From positions 62,001-126,000 of the forward strand of contig CAJTSK010000004.1 of assembly GCA_910578835.1 (NCBI GenBank): DNA of 64,000 bases, given 5' to 3'. The position numbers were made by a program, and so were the translations under genes. Under the pieces are notes generated by a model. That model was not told the DNA's origin. It ran no database searches and saw only the letters and a program-made list of their open reading frames with translations. This document shows, piece by piece, positions 25,970 to 35,900 of this stretch (positions are counted from its first letter, which is position 1; every line of letters begins with the position of its first letter). The stretch comes from an uncultured Muribaculum sp. Its GTDB lineage: Bacteria > Bacteroidota > Bacteroidia > Bacteroidales > Muribaculaceae.

Positions 25970-27094
25970 ATGCAGCTTTTAGCTATAATGCTTTTCACGC
26001 TCTCGTCGTTGTTTTCAGGCAACGACGGAGCGTCTATTGTTTTTGCGGGTGACGCCATGCAACATCAGGCACAGATTGATGCCGCACGCAGAGCAGACGG
26101 CACATATGACTACTCAGGATGTTTCGACGCGGTAGCGCCCTATGTAGATGCAGCCGACTATGCCGTGGTCAATCTCGAAACCCCGCTCGGAGGAAAGCCC
26201 TATACCGGTTATCCCTGCTTCAGCGCACCTGACTCCTACCTTGACGCGCTTATCGATGCCGGGTTTGACCTCATGCTGACAGCCAACAACCACACACTTG
26301 ACAAGCGCGACAAAGGTCTTGTCAGGACCCTCGACCGCCTTGATGCAGCAGGTGTCGACCATATCGGCACTTATCGCAACCACGAGCAGCGCGATTCAGT
26401 GATTCCGCTACTGCGCAACATCTGCGGATTTGATATCGCATTTCTCAACTATACTTACGGCACCAATGGCATAACACTCCGCACCCCCGCCATAGTCGAC
26501 TATATCGACCGCGAGCTCATCAAGTCTGACATTGCAAAAGCGCGAGAGCGCGGTGCCGAAATCGTAATCGTGTGCATCCATTGGGGCATCGAGTATGACC
26601 TTCTGCCTTCACGCGCCCAGAAAGAGCTTGCCGACTTCCTCATCGACTCAGGCACCGACATCGTGATTGGCGGACACCCCCATGTGGTACAACCCATGGA
26701 AATACGTCACAAGCCCGATGGCAGGAAAGCACTCGTGGTATATTCGCTTGGCAACTTCATCTCCAACATGAAGACACGCGACACACGGGGAGGAGCAATG
26801 GTCAAAGTCAATCTCACCCGCGGTGACGATGGAATCGCCGCAGTAGACACAGCCACTTATCGCCTTGTCTTCACCGTTCCGGCAACCGCAGGCTCAAATT
26901 TCCGCCTTGTCCCCGCCGAAAAATGCGATAATTCGACCTGGCGCGCTCACTGTAAGGCATTTGAGCAATCGGCACAGTCGCTATTTGACAAGCACAACAT
27001 AGGAGTGACACGCGACACAACCCTCATCCCTTCAAAAAAAATGACTCCTCTCGAAATATTTTTACTAAAAACATTTGGTGAATTAAAAAAATAG
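25970..27094 (+). CDS. CapA-family exported metallophosphatase-like protein
   Basis: A 374-residue protein of the PGA_cap / CapA family (calcineurin-like metallophosphatase fold), related to poly-gamma-glutamate capsule proteins. A short hydrophobic N-terminus (~1-20) suggests export or anchoring. Family motifs: FAGDAMQHQ near residue 26, VNLETPL around 66, TANNHTLDK around 103-111, CIHWGIEY around 198 and GGHPHVVQ around 228, carrying the metal-binding Asp, Asn and His residues. It follows folD by 9 bases. Capsule synthesis genes are absent around it, so the substrate is unknown; many such proteins act on envelope polymers. Confidence 0.88.
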   Translation: MQLLAIMLFTLSSLFSGNDGASIVFAGDAMQHQAQIDAARRADGTYDYSGCFDAVAPYVDAADYAVVNLETPLGGKPYTGYPCFSAPDSYLDALIDAGFDLMLTANNHTLDKRDKGLVRTLDRLDAAGVDHIGTYRNHEQRDSVIPLLRNICGFDIAFLNYTYGTNGITLRTPAIVDYIDRELIKSDIAKARERGAEIVIVCIHWGIEYDLLPSRAQKELADFLIDSGTDIVIGGHPHVVQPMEIRHKPDGRKALVVYSLGNFISNMKTRDTRGGAMVKVNLTRGDDGIAAVDTATYRLVFTVPATAGSNFRLVPAEKCDNSTWRAHCKAFEQSAQSLFDKHNIGVTRDTTLIPSKKMTPLEIFLLKTFGELKK

Positions 27095-27105
27095 TTCTAC
27101 CTTTG
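27074..27105 (+). promoter_or_regulatory. Promoter of tRNA-His
   Basis: TTTG at 27074-27077 and TACCTTTG at 27098-27105 are 20 bases apart, just upstream of the tRNA. The -33 box lies inside the end of the CapA-like gene. Confidence 0.6.
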
Positions 27106-27117
27106 CACCATCGAAAT

Positions 27118-27192
<75 letters not shown>

Positions 27193-27195
27193 CTC

Positions 27196-27226
27196 AAAAG
27201 GAGATGTCTTTGACATCTCCTTTTTT
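27196..27226 (+). terminator. Rho-independent terminator after tRNA-His
   Basis: AAAAGGAGATGTC and GACATCTCCTTTT form a 13-bp stem with a 3-base loop, ending in T6. Confidence 0.9.
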
Positions 27227-27347
27227 CATACCCACATAGCAGCCGCACCCGAATTCCGGGCAGCCGATTGCACCGGAGGGCACAATGGTTCCCCCCATTC
27301 CAATACGAGCATAGATAGCTACCGGATATGCAGAAGATCTGAGCAGG

Positions 27348-28271
27348 TTAGCGATGGTGACGCGGGAACAGGCGGCGTATCGCTGTGAGATGTTGTCCAA
27401 TGCTTCCACCGACTATCACGAGGGTGACAGCTACAATAATGAGGACCAAGCCACATACATCGCGCACCGTAAGCTGCTCGTGAAACACTGTCACTCCTAT
27501 CACCACAGCCGTAAGCGGCTCCATTGCACCGAGTATCGCCGTAGGTGTCGACCCGATATAGGTGATGGCAAGAGTCGTACATAAAAACGACACCGCTGTA
27601 GGCAACAAAGCAAGGGCACCGACACGACTCCACTGCCCTACTCCTGACGGCACCGACAGGTGTCCGCTTACAAGGATGTTGACTACAAATATCAACAGAC
27701 CGAATGTCAGCACATAGAATGTCACTGTCAAAGTAGGCACACGCGCAAGCTCAGTCTTGTTGATGCCCACGATGTAAAGCGCATAGGAGAGCGCCGAGAG
27801 CATCACCAGCACAGTTCCGGCTACACTCAGCGTAGCCCCTCCCTCTCCCTTGTAAAGCAAGCCTATACCGACAAGTGCCATCGCGAGACAAAATATAGTA
27901 AGCGGCTTCAACCGCTCATGAAACAGAGCCGCCATTATAAACGCCACCATAAGCGGATAGACAAAGAGCAGCGTCGACGCTATGCCCGCATCCATGTAGC
28001 GGTAAGCCTCAAAGAGCGTCACCGACGACACTCCTACAAGCAACCCGAAGCCAAGCAATAATACCGTCTGCCGACGCGTCACCTTAAACGTCTTGCCGCG
28101 CGCCACCATCATCAAAGCCATTATAGGGATGGCAAGCAGGTAGCGGAAAAACAATATCGACGGAGTATCCATCCCCTCAGCAATCAGAGGCAACGCAAAC
28201 AGTGGATTTAGTCCGTAAGTAGCAGCGGCTATAAATCCGAGGGCATAACCCTGTATCTTTCGTGAATCCAT
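27348..28271 (-). CDS. EamA-family (drug/metabolite) transporter
   Basis: A 307-residue inner-membrane protein with about ten hydrophobic segments in two EamA halves (residues ~5-135 and ~150-290). Typical family pieces are FFRYLLAIPIMALMM in the first half and AITYIGSTPTAILGAMEPLTAV in the second, the latter matching the conserved last EamA helices. It would export a small metabolite; the substrate cannot be predicted. Its start lies 3 bases after the stop of the flippase gene, so it is the last gene of the glycosyltransferase-flippase-transporter unit. The stop codon is downstream of tRNA-His on the opposite strand. Confidence 0.88.
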   Translation of the reverse strand: MDSRKIQGYALGFIAAATYGLNPLFALPLIAEGMDTPSILFFRYLLAIPIMALMMVARGKTFKVTRRQTVLLLGFGLLVGVSSVTLFEAYRYMDAGIASTLLFVYPLMVAFIMAALFHERLKPLTIFCLAMALVGIGLLYKGEGGATLSVAGTVLVMLSALSYALYIVGINKTELARVPTLTVTFYVLTFGLLIFVVNILVSGHLSVPSGVGQWSRVGALALLPTAVSFLCTTLAITYIGSTPTAILGAMEPLTAVVIGVTVFHEQLTVRDVCGLVLIIVAVTLVIVGGSIGQHLTAIRRLFPRHHR

Positions 28272-28274
28272 TTT

Positions 28275-29732
28275 TTATTGTCGGATAATAACTCTCTTTA
28301 TACGCAATATCGACACTACGCATGTCGCAACAAATACAGCTCCCATCGCCACATAAGCCGCCAGCTCATCGGTGATATACGAGCAGAGAAAAGCTGTCAC
28401 ACCGGCAGTGACGGCATACGCCGCAGAGACCGTCGTCTGCCGGTCATAACCGTAATCATACAAACGCCGGTTCAATATATAATAAACCACATAAGCAGTC
28501 AGGCTACACGCTACAAGACTCATTCCAAGACCGACAAGACCGAAGAAATAATACGCCACACAACTCACCGCGAGATTGAGCGCATTGCCAAACACTCCTT
28601 CGAGCCAGAAGAAAAGGCGTTTGTTATCTTTAGCAAACGCGATATAACCCATCGGATAGTTAAGCCCCCTGAGCAATATGCCCAGACCGAACCATCTCAT
28701 CAGCGGCATCACACTCATAAACGACTCAGTAAGCAGCAGCCTGATTATCACAGGAGCTGTAAATATAAGACCAGCCACAAGAGGTGTAAGTATCAGACTG
28801 ACAATCTCAATCTGACGGTTGACCACGGCACGCATCTTCTCATTATCACCGGCAATCGCCGTAAGTCTTGGGAAAAAGTCAAGTGCCATCGCGCTGAACA
28901 CCACACCGACATACTGATTGGTAATCGAGTTAGCAGCCTGATACAATCCCACATCATCCAACGAGCCGAAACTGCGCACAAAAAGGTTAATCAGGTAATT
29001 GGTAAATGTCCCGATAAGCGAGCCCGCCATCAACACCAGACCAAGACCTATCAACTTCATGACAAGCGGCTTGTGGGATGACCACACAAATTTCACCTTG
29101 TCGACCTCGATACTCTTCTTCACCGAGCTGGAATAAAACAAAAATGTGGAGAGCGACAATACAATCATAGCCGGCACGATGCCACCGGTGCCAAAGAAAT
29201 AGTAAAGCGGCACTCCGACAAAAAGTCCCGTCAAGCCACCCACTATGGATGCCTTCGACAGCCGCTTCACTTCATGCATGCCTTGAAGCAACGACATTTC
29301 CCCAGCTGATGATATTGCAAAAAACACCATCACGGCAAGAAGCATGAAGCCAAACGTGTGGGCATCATCACCAAATGTCCATCTACTAAGCAGGGGGGAG
29401 AACAGCAAGCATACACACGCCCCGAGCAACGCACTCATAACAATCAGGCGACGTGCTACAGCAAATACCGTAGATATCTTTTGGCGCTCATCACGGTTTG
29501 CCGCTACCTCTTTCACTACAGCAAGGTTAAGTCCAAGCGAGGCAAATTGCTGGAGAGTATTTGCCGTGGTGGTGTAAAGCGCGGCGACACCCATTCCCGC
29601 CGGTCCAAGCAATATCGCCACAAACTTGCCCCTTATCAAGGCAAGAAGTATCTGAAACACCTGAACGCCGCCAAATATCGACGTACCCTTCAAGATACTC
29701 TTATAGCTATTTTCGTCCTTTAATACAGCCAT
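28275..29732 (-). CDS. Polysaccharide/O-antigen flippase (Wzx/MATE-like)
   Basis: A 485-residue integral membrane protein with 12-14 hydrophobic helices. The N-terminal SILKGTSIFGGVQVFQILLALIRGKFVAILLGPAGMG pattern (split here across residues 10-47) is typical of Wzx-type lipid-linked oligosaccharide flippases. It would move undecaprenyl- or lipid-linked glycans across the inner membrane. The ATG at 29732 is chosen: the upstream in-frame start at 29825 adds a hydrophilic, Cys-rich stretch inside the neighbouring gene. It overlaps the end of the glycosyltransferase gene by 26 bases, which indicates coupled translation, and it is followed at 3 bases by the EamA transporter. Confidence 0.87.
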   Translation of the reverse strand: MAVLKDENSYKSILKGTSIFGGVQVFQILLALIRGKFVAILLGPAGMGVAALYTTTANTLQQFASLGLNLAVVKEVAANRDERQKISTVFAVARRLIVMSALLGACVCLLFSPLLSRWTFGDDAHTFGFMLLAVMVFFAISSAGEMSLLQGMHEVKRLSKASIVGGLTGLFVGVPLYYFFGTGGIVPAMIVLSLSTFLFYSSSVKKSIEVDKVKFVWSSHKPLVMKLIGLGLVLMAGSLIGTFTNYLINLFVRSFGSLDDVGLYQAANSITNQYVGVVFSAMALDFFPRLTAIAGDNEKMRAVVNRQIEIVSLILTPLVAGLIFTAPVIIRLLLTESFMSVMPLMRWFGLGILLRGLNYPMGYIAFAKDNKRLFFWLEGVFGNALNLAVSCVAYYFFGLVGLGMSLVACSLTAYVVYYILNRRLYDYGYDRQTTVSAAYAVTAGVTAFLCSYITDELAAYVAMGAVFVATCVVSILRIKRVIIRQ

Positions 29733-30708
29733 ATACCTGCATTGCCAATTTAAGATGCCTGACACCGGCACGCAACAATAACATTTTTCCCCTGCTAACC
29801 CTCCCTGCTGTAAGCTGGAAGTCAATCGACTGCCGCGACCGCTCTATAAGCGTCTCTATTTCTCCGGCATTCCCCTCCAATTGCCTACGGTATCTGACAG
29901 CAAACGAAATCATCCCTACCGTGTCGTTAAAAAGCTGCACATTAATCAGCGCGCGCTCCTCGCTCCCCTCGGGATAATTTTCATATATAAGCCGCTTCAG
30001 GTTCATATCAGTCTTAAGTATGTCAAACCGACCGTAGTCTATCCTTGATGAAATAGAGCCGGGATTTACACGGTATATATATTCTGCATCGCTAAATGCG
30101 ATCTTAGGAGCGGCTACCATCAGTTGCCGGGAGAGTAATTCGTCAGCATTCATGTCATCACCGTCACACACACAGCGCGTCAACATGTCTACATAAAACC
30201 GGCGACCGATACATCCGTTGGGCGCAATCTTCCAGCTACCCAAGGTGTACTGCAGCAAATCACGTCCCCGGTACACTGCCGATATGTCAAATTCCTCAAC
30301 AGGAAGACTCCTCCCTCCACGGACAAGACGGCAATAGACTGCATAGGCTCCAGTCGCCTCGATACGTCGCTGCATCTTGGCAAGGAAACCGGGTTCAATA
30401 GTGTCATCGGCATCAAGTGAAACAACATAGCTGCCCCTCGATGCCATTACAGCCTGCTTTCGCGGCGCAAACGCGCTCCCGCTGTTACGCTCCCGTCTAT
30501 ATAGTCTCACGTTATGAGATTTCGCCAAATATCCTGACGCAATATCATATGAGCCGTCGGTCGAGCAATCATCCACAATGACCAGTTCCCAGTCGTCAAA
30601 AGACTGGGCAAACACACTCTCTATCGCTTCAGCAATAAACGATGCCGCATTGTAAACCGGCATCACTATCGAAAAAAAGGGTGGTTTATTGATACTACTG
30701 TCATTCAT
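29707..30708 (-). CDS. Family 2 glycosyltransferase
   Basis: A cytosolic or membrane-associated GT-A enzyme of about 333 residues. The N-terminal domain starts FFSIVMPVYNAASFIAEAIES, carries DDCSTDGSYD, and has the metal-binding DxD-type motif SLDADD. The C-terminal part contains a helical region rich in Arg/Lys. An ATG ten codons upstream (30738) is possible; 30708 is preferred because family alignments start just before FFSIVMP. It overlaps the flippase gene, so both are likely part of one surface-glycan unit. The sugar and acceptor are unknown. Confidence 0.87.
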   Translation of the reverse strand: MNDSSINKPPFFSIVMPVYNAASFIAEAIESVFAQSFDDWELVIVDDCSTDGSYDIASGYLAKSHNVRLYRRERNSGSAFAPRKQAVMASRGSYVVSLDADDTIEPGFLAKMQRRIEATGAYAVYCRLVRGGRSLPVEEFDISAVYRGRDLLQYTLGSWKIAPNGCIGRRFYVDMLTRCVCDGDDMNADELLSRQLMVAAPKIAFSDAEYIYRVNPGSISSRIDYGRFDILKTDMNLKRLIYENYPEGSEERALINVQLFNDTVGMISFAVRYRRQLEGNAGEIETLIERSRQSIDFQLTAGRVSRGKMLLLRAGVRHLKLAMQVYGCIKGRK

Positions 30709-30808
30709 CGGTAACACGTCCATTGTTGACTTCAACAAAGTTAGCCTAAATATTGCGATTATGCAATTGCACCAAACAGGAATACTCCCTCACATGACCT
30801 GCTTCCCG

Positions 30809-31123
30809 TCACTTCTGCAGTATTACCAGCGTTGGCTTCTCGCCGTCGCCAACAGAAAGATTGCGCATCGACACGTAGCGGCTTATCCGCTTTATCGCCT
30901 CCTCGATTAGTTCGGCACGTCCCAATATACGCTTCATCTGGTCGACATTGACCGTGGTGACCCGCTCCTGAGGAGCTACCACGATTATACCCGAAACAAA
31001 TACGGTCGAATGGATTTCTCCGTCAAAACGGCTCACCGTCACCCGCTCTCCGTCAAGTTCGACTATCGACTGGCGGTAAACTTTACCCCCATGCATCACG
31101 GCATGGGCAAGATATCTTACCAT
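30809..31123 (-). CDS. Small conserved-looking hypothetical protein
   Basis: A 104-residue soluble protein without signal peptide or membrane helix. The N-terminal half is beta-rich (LAHAVMHGGKVYRQSIVELDG) and the C-terminal half helical, ending in a short strand. I do not recognise the family. The start overlaps the stop of the DUF4296 gene by one base (TAATG), strong evidence that it is translated by coupling and is real. It is the last gene of the ileS-DksA-lspA-DUF4296 unit. Confidence 0.7.
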   Translation of the reverse strand: MVRYLAHAVMHGGKVYRQSIVELDGERVTVSRFDGEIHSTVFVSGIIVVAPQERVTTVNVDQMKRILGRAELIEEAIKRISRYVSMRNLSVGDGEKPTLVILQK

Positions 31124-31932
31124 TACTTCTTGTCTTCCTTTTTCCCGTTGGAATAGTGCTTCACTTGTCCCCGCTTATAACTGTCGGGACTGAAACGTGT
31201 GCGCACCAGGGTTATACTGTCTACATAAGCGATTTCGCCGCGCTTGGGATTAAGCTCCATCATGCCGTAGACGTAGCGCAGCGTACGCGCCGTATCGGAG
31301 GGAAATTCCACTTCAGTCCATCCATCGGTGGTGATTGTGACAGTTATGTAATCGGTGGTACCGTCATTGTAGTCGGCACCCAGAGTCACCCTAAACGGCG
31401 ACTGGCGGTTGGTGACAAACATACGCCACGTATATACATCACCCTCCTCCCAGTTTTCATCGCGACGCAACGAGAACTTGAGATTGTCGGCAGGAGCACC
31501 GTAGGCAAAACGCCGGTAGCGGGTATCGTTCCACGCATCCACGGAGTCGCCTATCACGGCAAGCTGCACCTTTTCGCCAGAGGCGGCAACATCAGCATCC
31601 TTCAGCTCCTTTTCAAGCCGCTCGATTACCTTGTCATAGACCTCGATATATTTCTCGATGTTGTGACCATACCACTCAAGCGAGGTATCGACCTGCTCGG
31701 CTGTCACCCCGTGACGCATATATATCGACTGCTTCAACACCTTGCGCGCCGAGTCGCCACGATAAGCCGAACTGTTAAGGTCGACCACGCCTTCACCCTT
31801 GTGGATGTCGACAAGCAGCGACGCCATGTCATCGGGACTGATAACATAATCGGGAGTACGGTCACATGACAAAAAAAGCAGTGCCGCCCCTATATAAGCA
31901 ACAGGTAAGAGCAACAGGCGTCTCATCATCAT
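31123..31932 (-). CDS. DUF4296 lipoprotein
   Basis: A 269-residue envelope lipoprotein. The signal peptide ends in lipobox LFLSC (Cys23). The DUF4296 domain follows (residues ~28-115): PDDMASLLVDIHKGEG, then IYMRHGVTAEQVDTSLEWYGHN, the typical helical pattern found in Bacteroidetes beside lspA. The C-terminal half is beta-rich and of unknown role. It overlaps lspA by four bases (ATGA) and the small downstream gene by one base. Its place with the lipoprotein signal peptidase is conserved in the order; a role in lipoprotein handling is inference. Confidence 0.88.
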   Translation of the reverse strand: MMMRRLLLLPVAYIGAALLFLSCDRTPDYVISPDDMASLLVDIHKGEGVVDLNSSAYRGDSARKVLKQSIYMRHGVTAEQVDTSLEWYGHNIEKYIEVYDKVIERLEKELKDADVAASGEKVQLAVIGDSVDAWNDTRYRRFAYGAPADNLKFSLRRDENWEEGDVYTWRMFVTNRQSPFRVTLGADYNDGTTDYITVTITTDGWTEVEFPSDTARTLRYVYGMMELNPKRGEIAYVDSITLVRTRFSPDSYKRGQVKHYSNGKKEDKK

Positions 31933-32549
31933 TTTTCCTTTCCGACAGGAAGCGACAGATATTTTGAGTAGAATATTATCAACACAAGTATGCCTACCGT
32001 GATTGCAGCATCAGCGATATTGAATATCGGCTGAAAGAAGAGGAAATATTCACCGCCGACAAAGGGCATCCACTCGGGCCAGTAAAAACTGAACAGCGGG
32101 AAATACAGCATGTCGACCACGCGCCCGTAAAACAGCGGAGCATATCCTCCCTCCGGTGGAAACATCACTGCCACCTCCGGAGGATAAGGATTGTTAAATA
32201 TCATCCCGTAAAATACCGAGTCAATTATATTACCCGCGGCTCCCGCAGTAATCAGTGCGCAACACACTATGTAGCCCACCTTGATATCGGTGCGGTTCTT
32301 TATGCGACAAATATAATATATGAGCAATCCCACGGCGACGATGCGAAACAGAGTCAGAAACAGCTTGCTTCCAAGTTCCATGCCAAACGCCATACCGTTG
32401 TTCTCGATAAAATATATCCTGAACCAATCGGCAATTACAAATTCCTGACCGAGATACATGTGGGTCTTCACCCAGATTTTTACAATCTGGTCTATCAATA
32501 ATACACCGATTATGATAATCGTGGCAAGCGCGCCTCTGGATAATTTCAT
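31929..32549 (-). CDS. lspA: Lipoprotein signal peptidase (signal peptidase II)
   Basis: Inner-membrane aspartyl protease that cuts the signal peptide from diacylglyceryl-prolipoproteins. The 206 residues are longer than the usual ~165 because of an extended loop before the second catalytic segment, as is common in Bacteroidetes. Four helices are visible; catalytic Asp residues are expected in the AGNIIDSVFYG segment and in IFNIADAAITVG. The early ILLIDQIVKIWV matches the first conserved box. Neighbours are DksA-like gene (32 bases upstream) and DUF4296 (ATGA overlap). ileS-lspA adjacency is also known from other phyla. Confidence 0.94.
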   Translation of the reverse strand: MKLSRGALATIIIIGVLLIDQIVKIWVKTHMYLGQEFVIADWFRIYFIENNGMAFGMELGSKLFLTLFRIVAVGLLIYYICRIKNRTDIKVGYIVCCALITAGAAGNIIDSVFYGMIFNNPYPPEVAVMFPPEGGYAPLFYGRVVDMLYFPLFSFYWPEWMPFVGGEYFLFFQPIFNIADAAITVGILVLIIFYSKYLSLPVGKEK

Positions 32550-32581
32550 TTATTGCTCAATAATGTCGGTTAACGGTATAA

Positions 32582-32965
32582 TTATCTCTTTTTGCCACTC
32601 TCTTTAGCCTCTACGCTCAATGTGGCATGAGGCACAGCAAGCAGACGCTCACGCGGTATCAGCTTACCTGTCTGGCGGCAGATACCGTAGGTCTTGTTCT
32701 CGATTCTCACGAGCGCGCCCTGAAGATGCTGTATAAACTTCATCTGGCGCTGTGCAAGCTGACCCGCCTCTTCCTTGCCGAGAGTGCTCGCTCCTTCTTC
32801 AAGCACCTTGAATGTGGGCGACGTATCGGCAGTGTCATTGCCGTCGCTGTTAATCACATTGGCTTTCAGCAATTCATAGTCACGTTGAGCCTTTTCAAGC
32901 TTTTGGAGAATAAGCTCCTTAAACTCTTGCAGCTCCTCATCGGTGTAACGTGTCTTTTCACTCAT
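32582..32965 (-). CDS. DksA/TraR-family protein without the zinc cysteines
   Basis: A 127-residue cytosolic protein of the DksA/TraR type: a coiled-coil N-terminal two-thirds (YTDEELQEFKELILQKLEK to QHLQGALVRIENKTYG) and a C-terminal finger-like module YGICRQTGKLIPRERLLAVP. Canonical members bind zinc with four Cys; here only one Cys remains, and the later pair is replaced by HATLSVEAK. The fold may persist without metal, as in several Bacteroidetes homologues. DksA-type proteins bind RNA polymerase and respond with ppGpp; an RSH enzyme is in this window (56 kb). The gene lies 26 bases after ileS and 32 before lspA. Confidence 0.87.
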   Translation of the reverse strand: MSEKTRYTDEELQEFKELILQKLEKAQRDYELLKANVINSDGNDTADTSPTFKVLEEGASTLGKEEAGQLAQRQMKFIQHLQGALVRIENKTYGICRQTGKLIPRERLLAVPHATLSVEAKESGKKR

Positions 32966-32991
32966 AATAGTACTATTATTTAGGTTATACG

Positions 32992-35900
32992 TCAGGATTT
33001 AATAAGCTCGATTACTGTCTTCACCTCGATACCGTCAAGGTCAAGCACCTCCACCACCGCATCGGCAGGCAGCGGAGCCACATTGATGCTTGTGGCAAGC
33101 ACCTGACGTGCCATATAGTCACTGTAAGCCTTTATAGCCTCATCAGTGGCGGCGTTAGGTTCAAAGGTGATGGCGATTTTGTCAACGATGTCGTAGTCCC
33201 TGCCCTTGCGTATGTTCTGGACACGGTTAACGATATCGCGGGCAATACCTTCACGACGAAGGTCGTCGGTAAGCGTAACGTCAAGCGCCACGGTAAGATT
33301 ACCGTCGTTGGCAACCTGCCATCCAGGGATATCTTCCGAGATTATCTCCACATCGCCAAGCTCCACAGTGGCAGCAGTGCCGTCAACATCAAATGTAAAC
33401 GAGCCATCGCGCTCAAGCGCCATGATATCAGCCTGCTCCATCTTTGCCACTTGTGCGGCGAGAGCCTTCATAATCTTGCCATACTTCGGACCGAGCTTCT
33501 TGAAATCGGGCTTCACTCGCTTGACGAGCACACCCTCGTCATTGCCGACATACTTTATACCCTTCACGTTGACTTCGCTCAATATAAGGTCGGCCATAGA
33601 CTCTATCATCTGCTTCTGACGCTCATCGAGCACAGGTATCATAAGGGTACCGAGTGGCTGACGCACCTTGATGTTCACCTTGCGGCGAAGCGCAAGCACC
33701 ATCGAGGTAATGTCCTGAGCCACTTTCATGCGCTCTTCAAGCTCCTTGTCGCTCTCGCCCGCAACCGGGAACAGAGCAAGATGCACCGAAGAGGTGTCAC
33801 CGGTGGTTGCAGAGCGCAGGTCGGTGTACAGGCGGTCGGCGAAGAAGGGCGACACAGGCGCCATAAGCAATGCCACAGTCTCAAGACAGGTATAAAGTGT
33901 CTGGTAAGCGGCAAGCTTGTCCTTGTCCATCTCTCCACCCCAGAAACGCTTGCGGTTGAGGCGCACATACCAGTTGCTGAGATTGTCATTGACAAAGTCA
34001 TTGATAGCGCGCGCAGCCTTTGTCGGCTCATAATCGTCGAGAGCTTCCTCGACCTCGCGTATAAGCGTGTTGAGAAGCGACAATATCCAGCGGTCGATTT
34101 CAGGGCGCTCGGCTACAGGCACCTGGGGCGCACTGTTGTCAAAGCCGTCAACATTGGCATAAAGGGCGAAGAATGAGTAGGTATTATAGAGGGTTGCAAA
34201 GAGCTTGCGCGAAGTCTCCTTTACACCTTCCGGGTCATACTTCAGGTTATCCCAGGGCGAAGAGTTGGCAATCATGTACCAGCGCAAGGGGTCGGAGCCA
34301 AACTCATTGATTGCCTCAAACGGGTTGACGGCGTTGCCGAGACGCTTCGACATCTTGTTGCCGAAACGGTCGAGCACAAGACCATTTGAGATGACAGCCT
34401 TGTAGGCTACGGAGTCAAACACCATGCCGGCGATGGCATGCAACGTGAAGAACCAGCCTCGTGTCTGGTCAACGCCCTCGGCTATAAAGTCAGCGGGATA
34501 AAGCTCGCCGGAATCAAGTCCCTCCTTGTTTTCAAACGGATAGTGAATCTGGGCATAAGGCATCGCTCCTGAATCAAACCACACGTCAATCAGGTCAAGT
34601 TCACGGCGCATGGGCATACCCTTTGACGACACAAGCACAATGTCATCCACATAGGGACGGTGCAAGTCGATTTTCTCATAGTTGGGTTTTGAATAGTCAC
34701 CCGGCACAAAGCCCTTGTCCTTATACGGATTTGACTTCATCACACCGGCTGCCACCGCCTTCTCTATTTCGTTGTAAAGGGTCTCCACACTATCGATGCA
34801 GAGTTCCTCGCTGCCATCTTCAGTGCGCCATATCGGAAGCGGAGTTCCCCAGTAACGGCTGCGCGAAAGATTCCAGTCCTGAAGATTTTCAAGCCATTTT
34901 CCGAAACGTCCGGTACCGGTCGACTGCGGTTTCCACTTTATCGTCTCATTTTTCTCCATGAGGCGCTCGCGAGCCGCTGTAGTGCGGATAAACCAGCTGT
35001 CGAGCGGGTAATAAAGCACCGGCTTGTCGGTACGCCAGCAGTGGGGATAGTTATGGACATGCTTTTCTATCTTGAATGCCTCACCCGCCTGCTTCATTTC
35101 AAGCGCGATTACCACATTGAGATCCTCGCTCTTTTCAGCTGCTTTCTCGTCATACTTTCCGTCGACGTTATATTTGGGGTCGTAAGCATTTTTCACATAA
35201 TCACCGGCATGCTTCTCGTAAAGCGCGACATCAACACATGCCTTAACAAATCCGGGCGCACACTCGTCAACAGTGTAATACTTTCCGGTAAGGTCTACCA
35301 TCGGGCGTGTCTCGCCTTTCTTGTTTATCATGAAAAGCGACGGTATGCCCGCTGCCTTTGCCACTCGCGCGTCATCAGCACCGAAAGTGGGGGCGATATG
35401 CACGATACCAGTACCGTCGTCAGTGGTCACATAGTCACCGGGGATTACACGGAATGCCTCATCGGCAAGCTCAACAAAACGCTCTTTACCCACCTCAAAC
35501 ACTTTCTCCGGCGTAGCGGCGGCATAATCGGCGACAAATGCCGGAGAGGTGGCGCTCACCTTTTCACAAGGCTTAACCCATGGCATAAGCTGCTGATACT
35601 TCATGCCTACAAGATCATTGCCGGTATATGTGGCGACAACACGGTAAGGCACTACCTTATCACCCGGCTTGTAATCTTCAAGCGGCAGCTCAGCGCCCTC
35701 GGGTTTCAGATATGCGTTCAACCTGTCCTTGGCAAGGACGGCTGTAATCTTTTCTGCAGTGTAAGGATTGTAGGTGCGTACAGCAACATAGTCATACTTC
35801 GGACCTACGCATAGCGCAGTATTGGAAGGCAATGTCCACGGAGTAGTGGTCCACGCAAGGAAGCAGGGTGTACCCCAGCCTTCCATTTCGGGGAACGGAG

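Noticed and set aside
28278..29081. Open frame opposite the flippase gene (267 codons)
   Set aside because: His/Arg-rich shadow of a membrane-protein gene, no family match.
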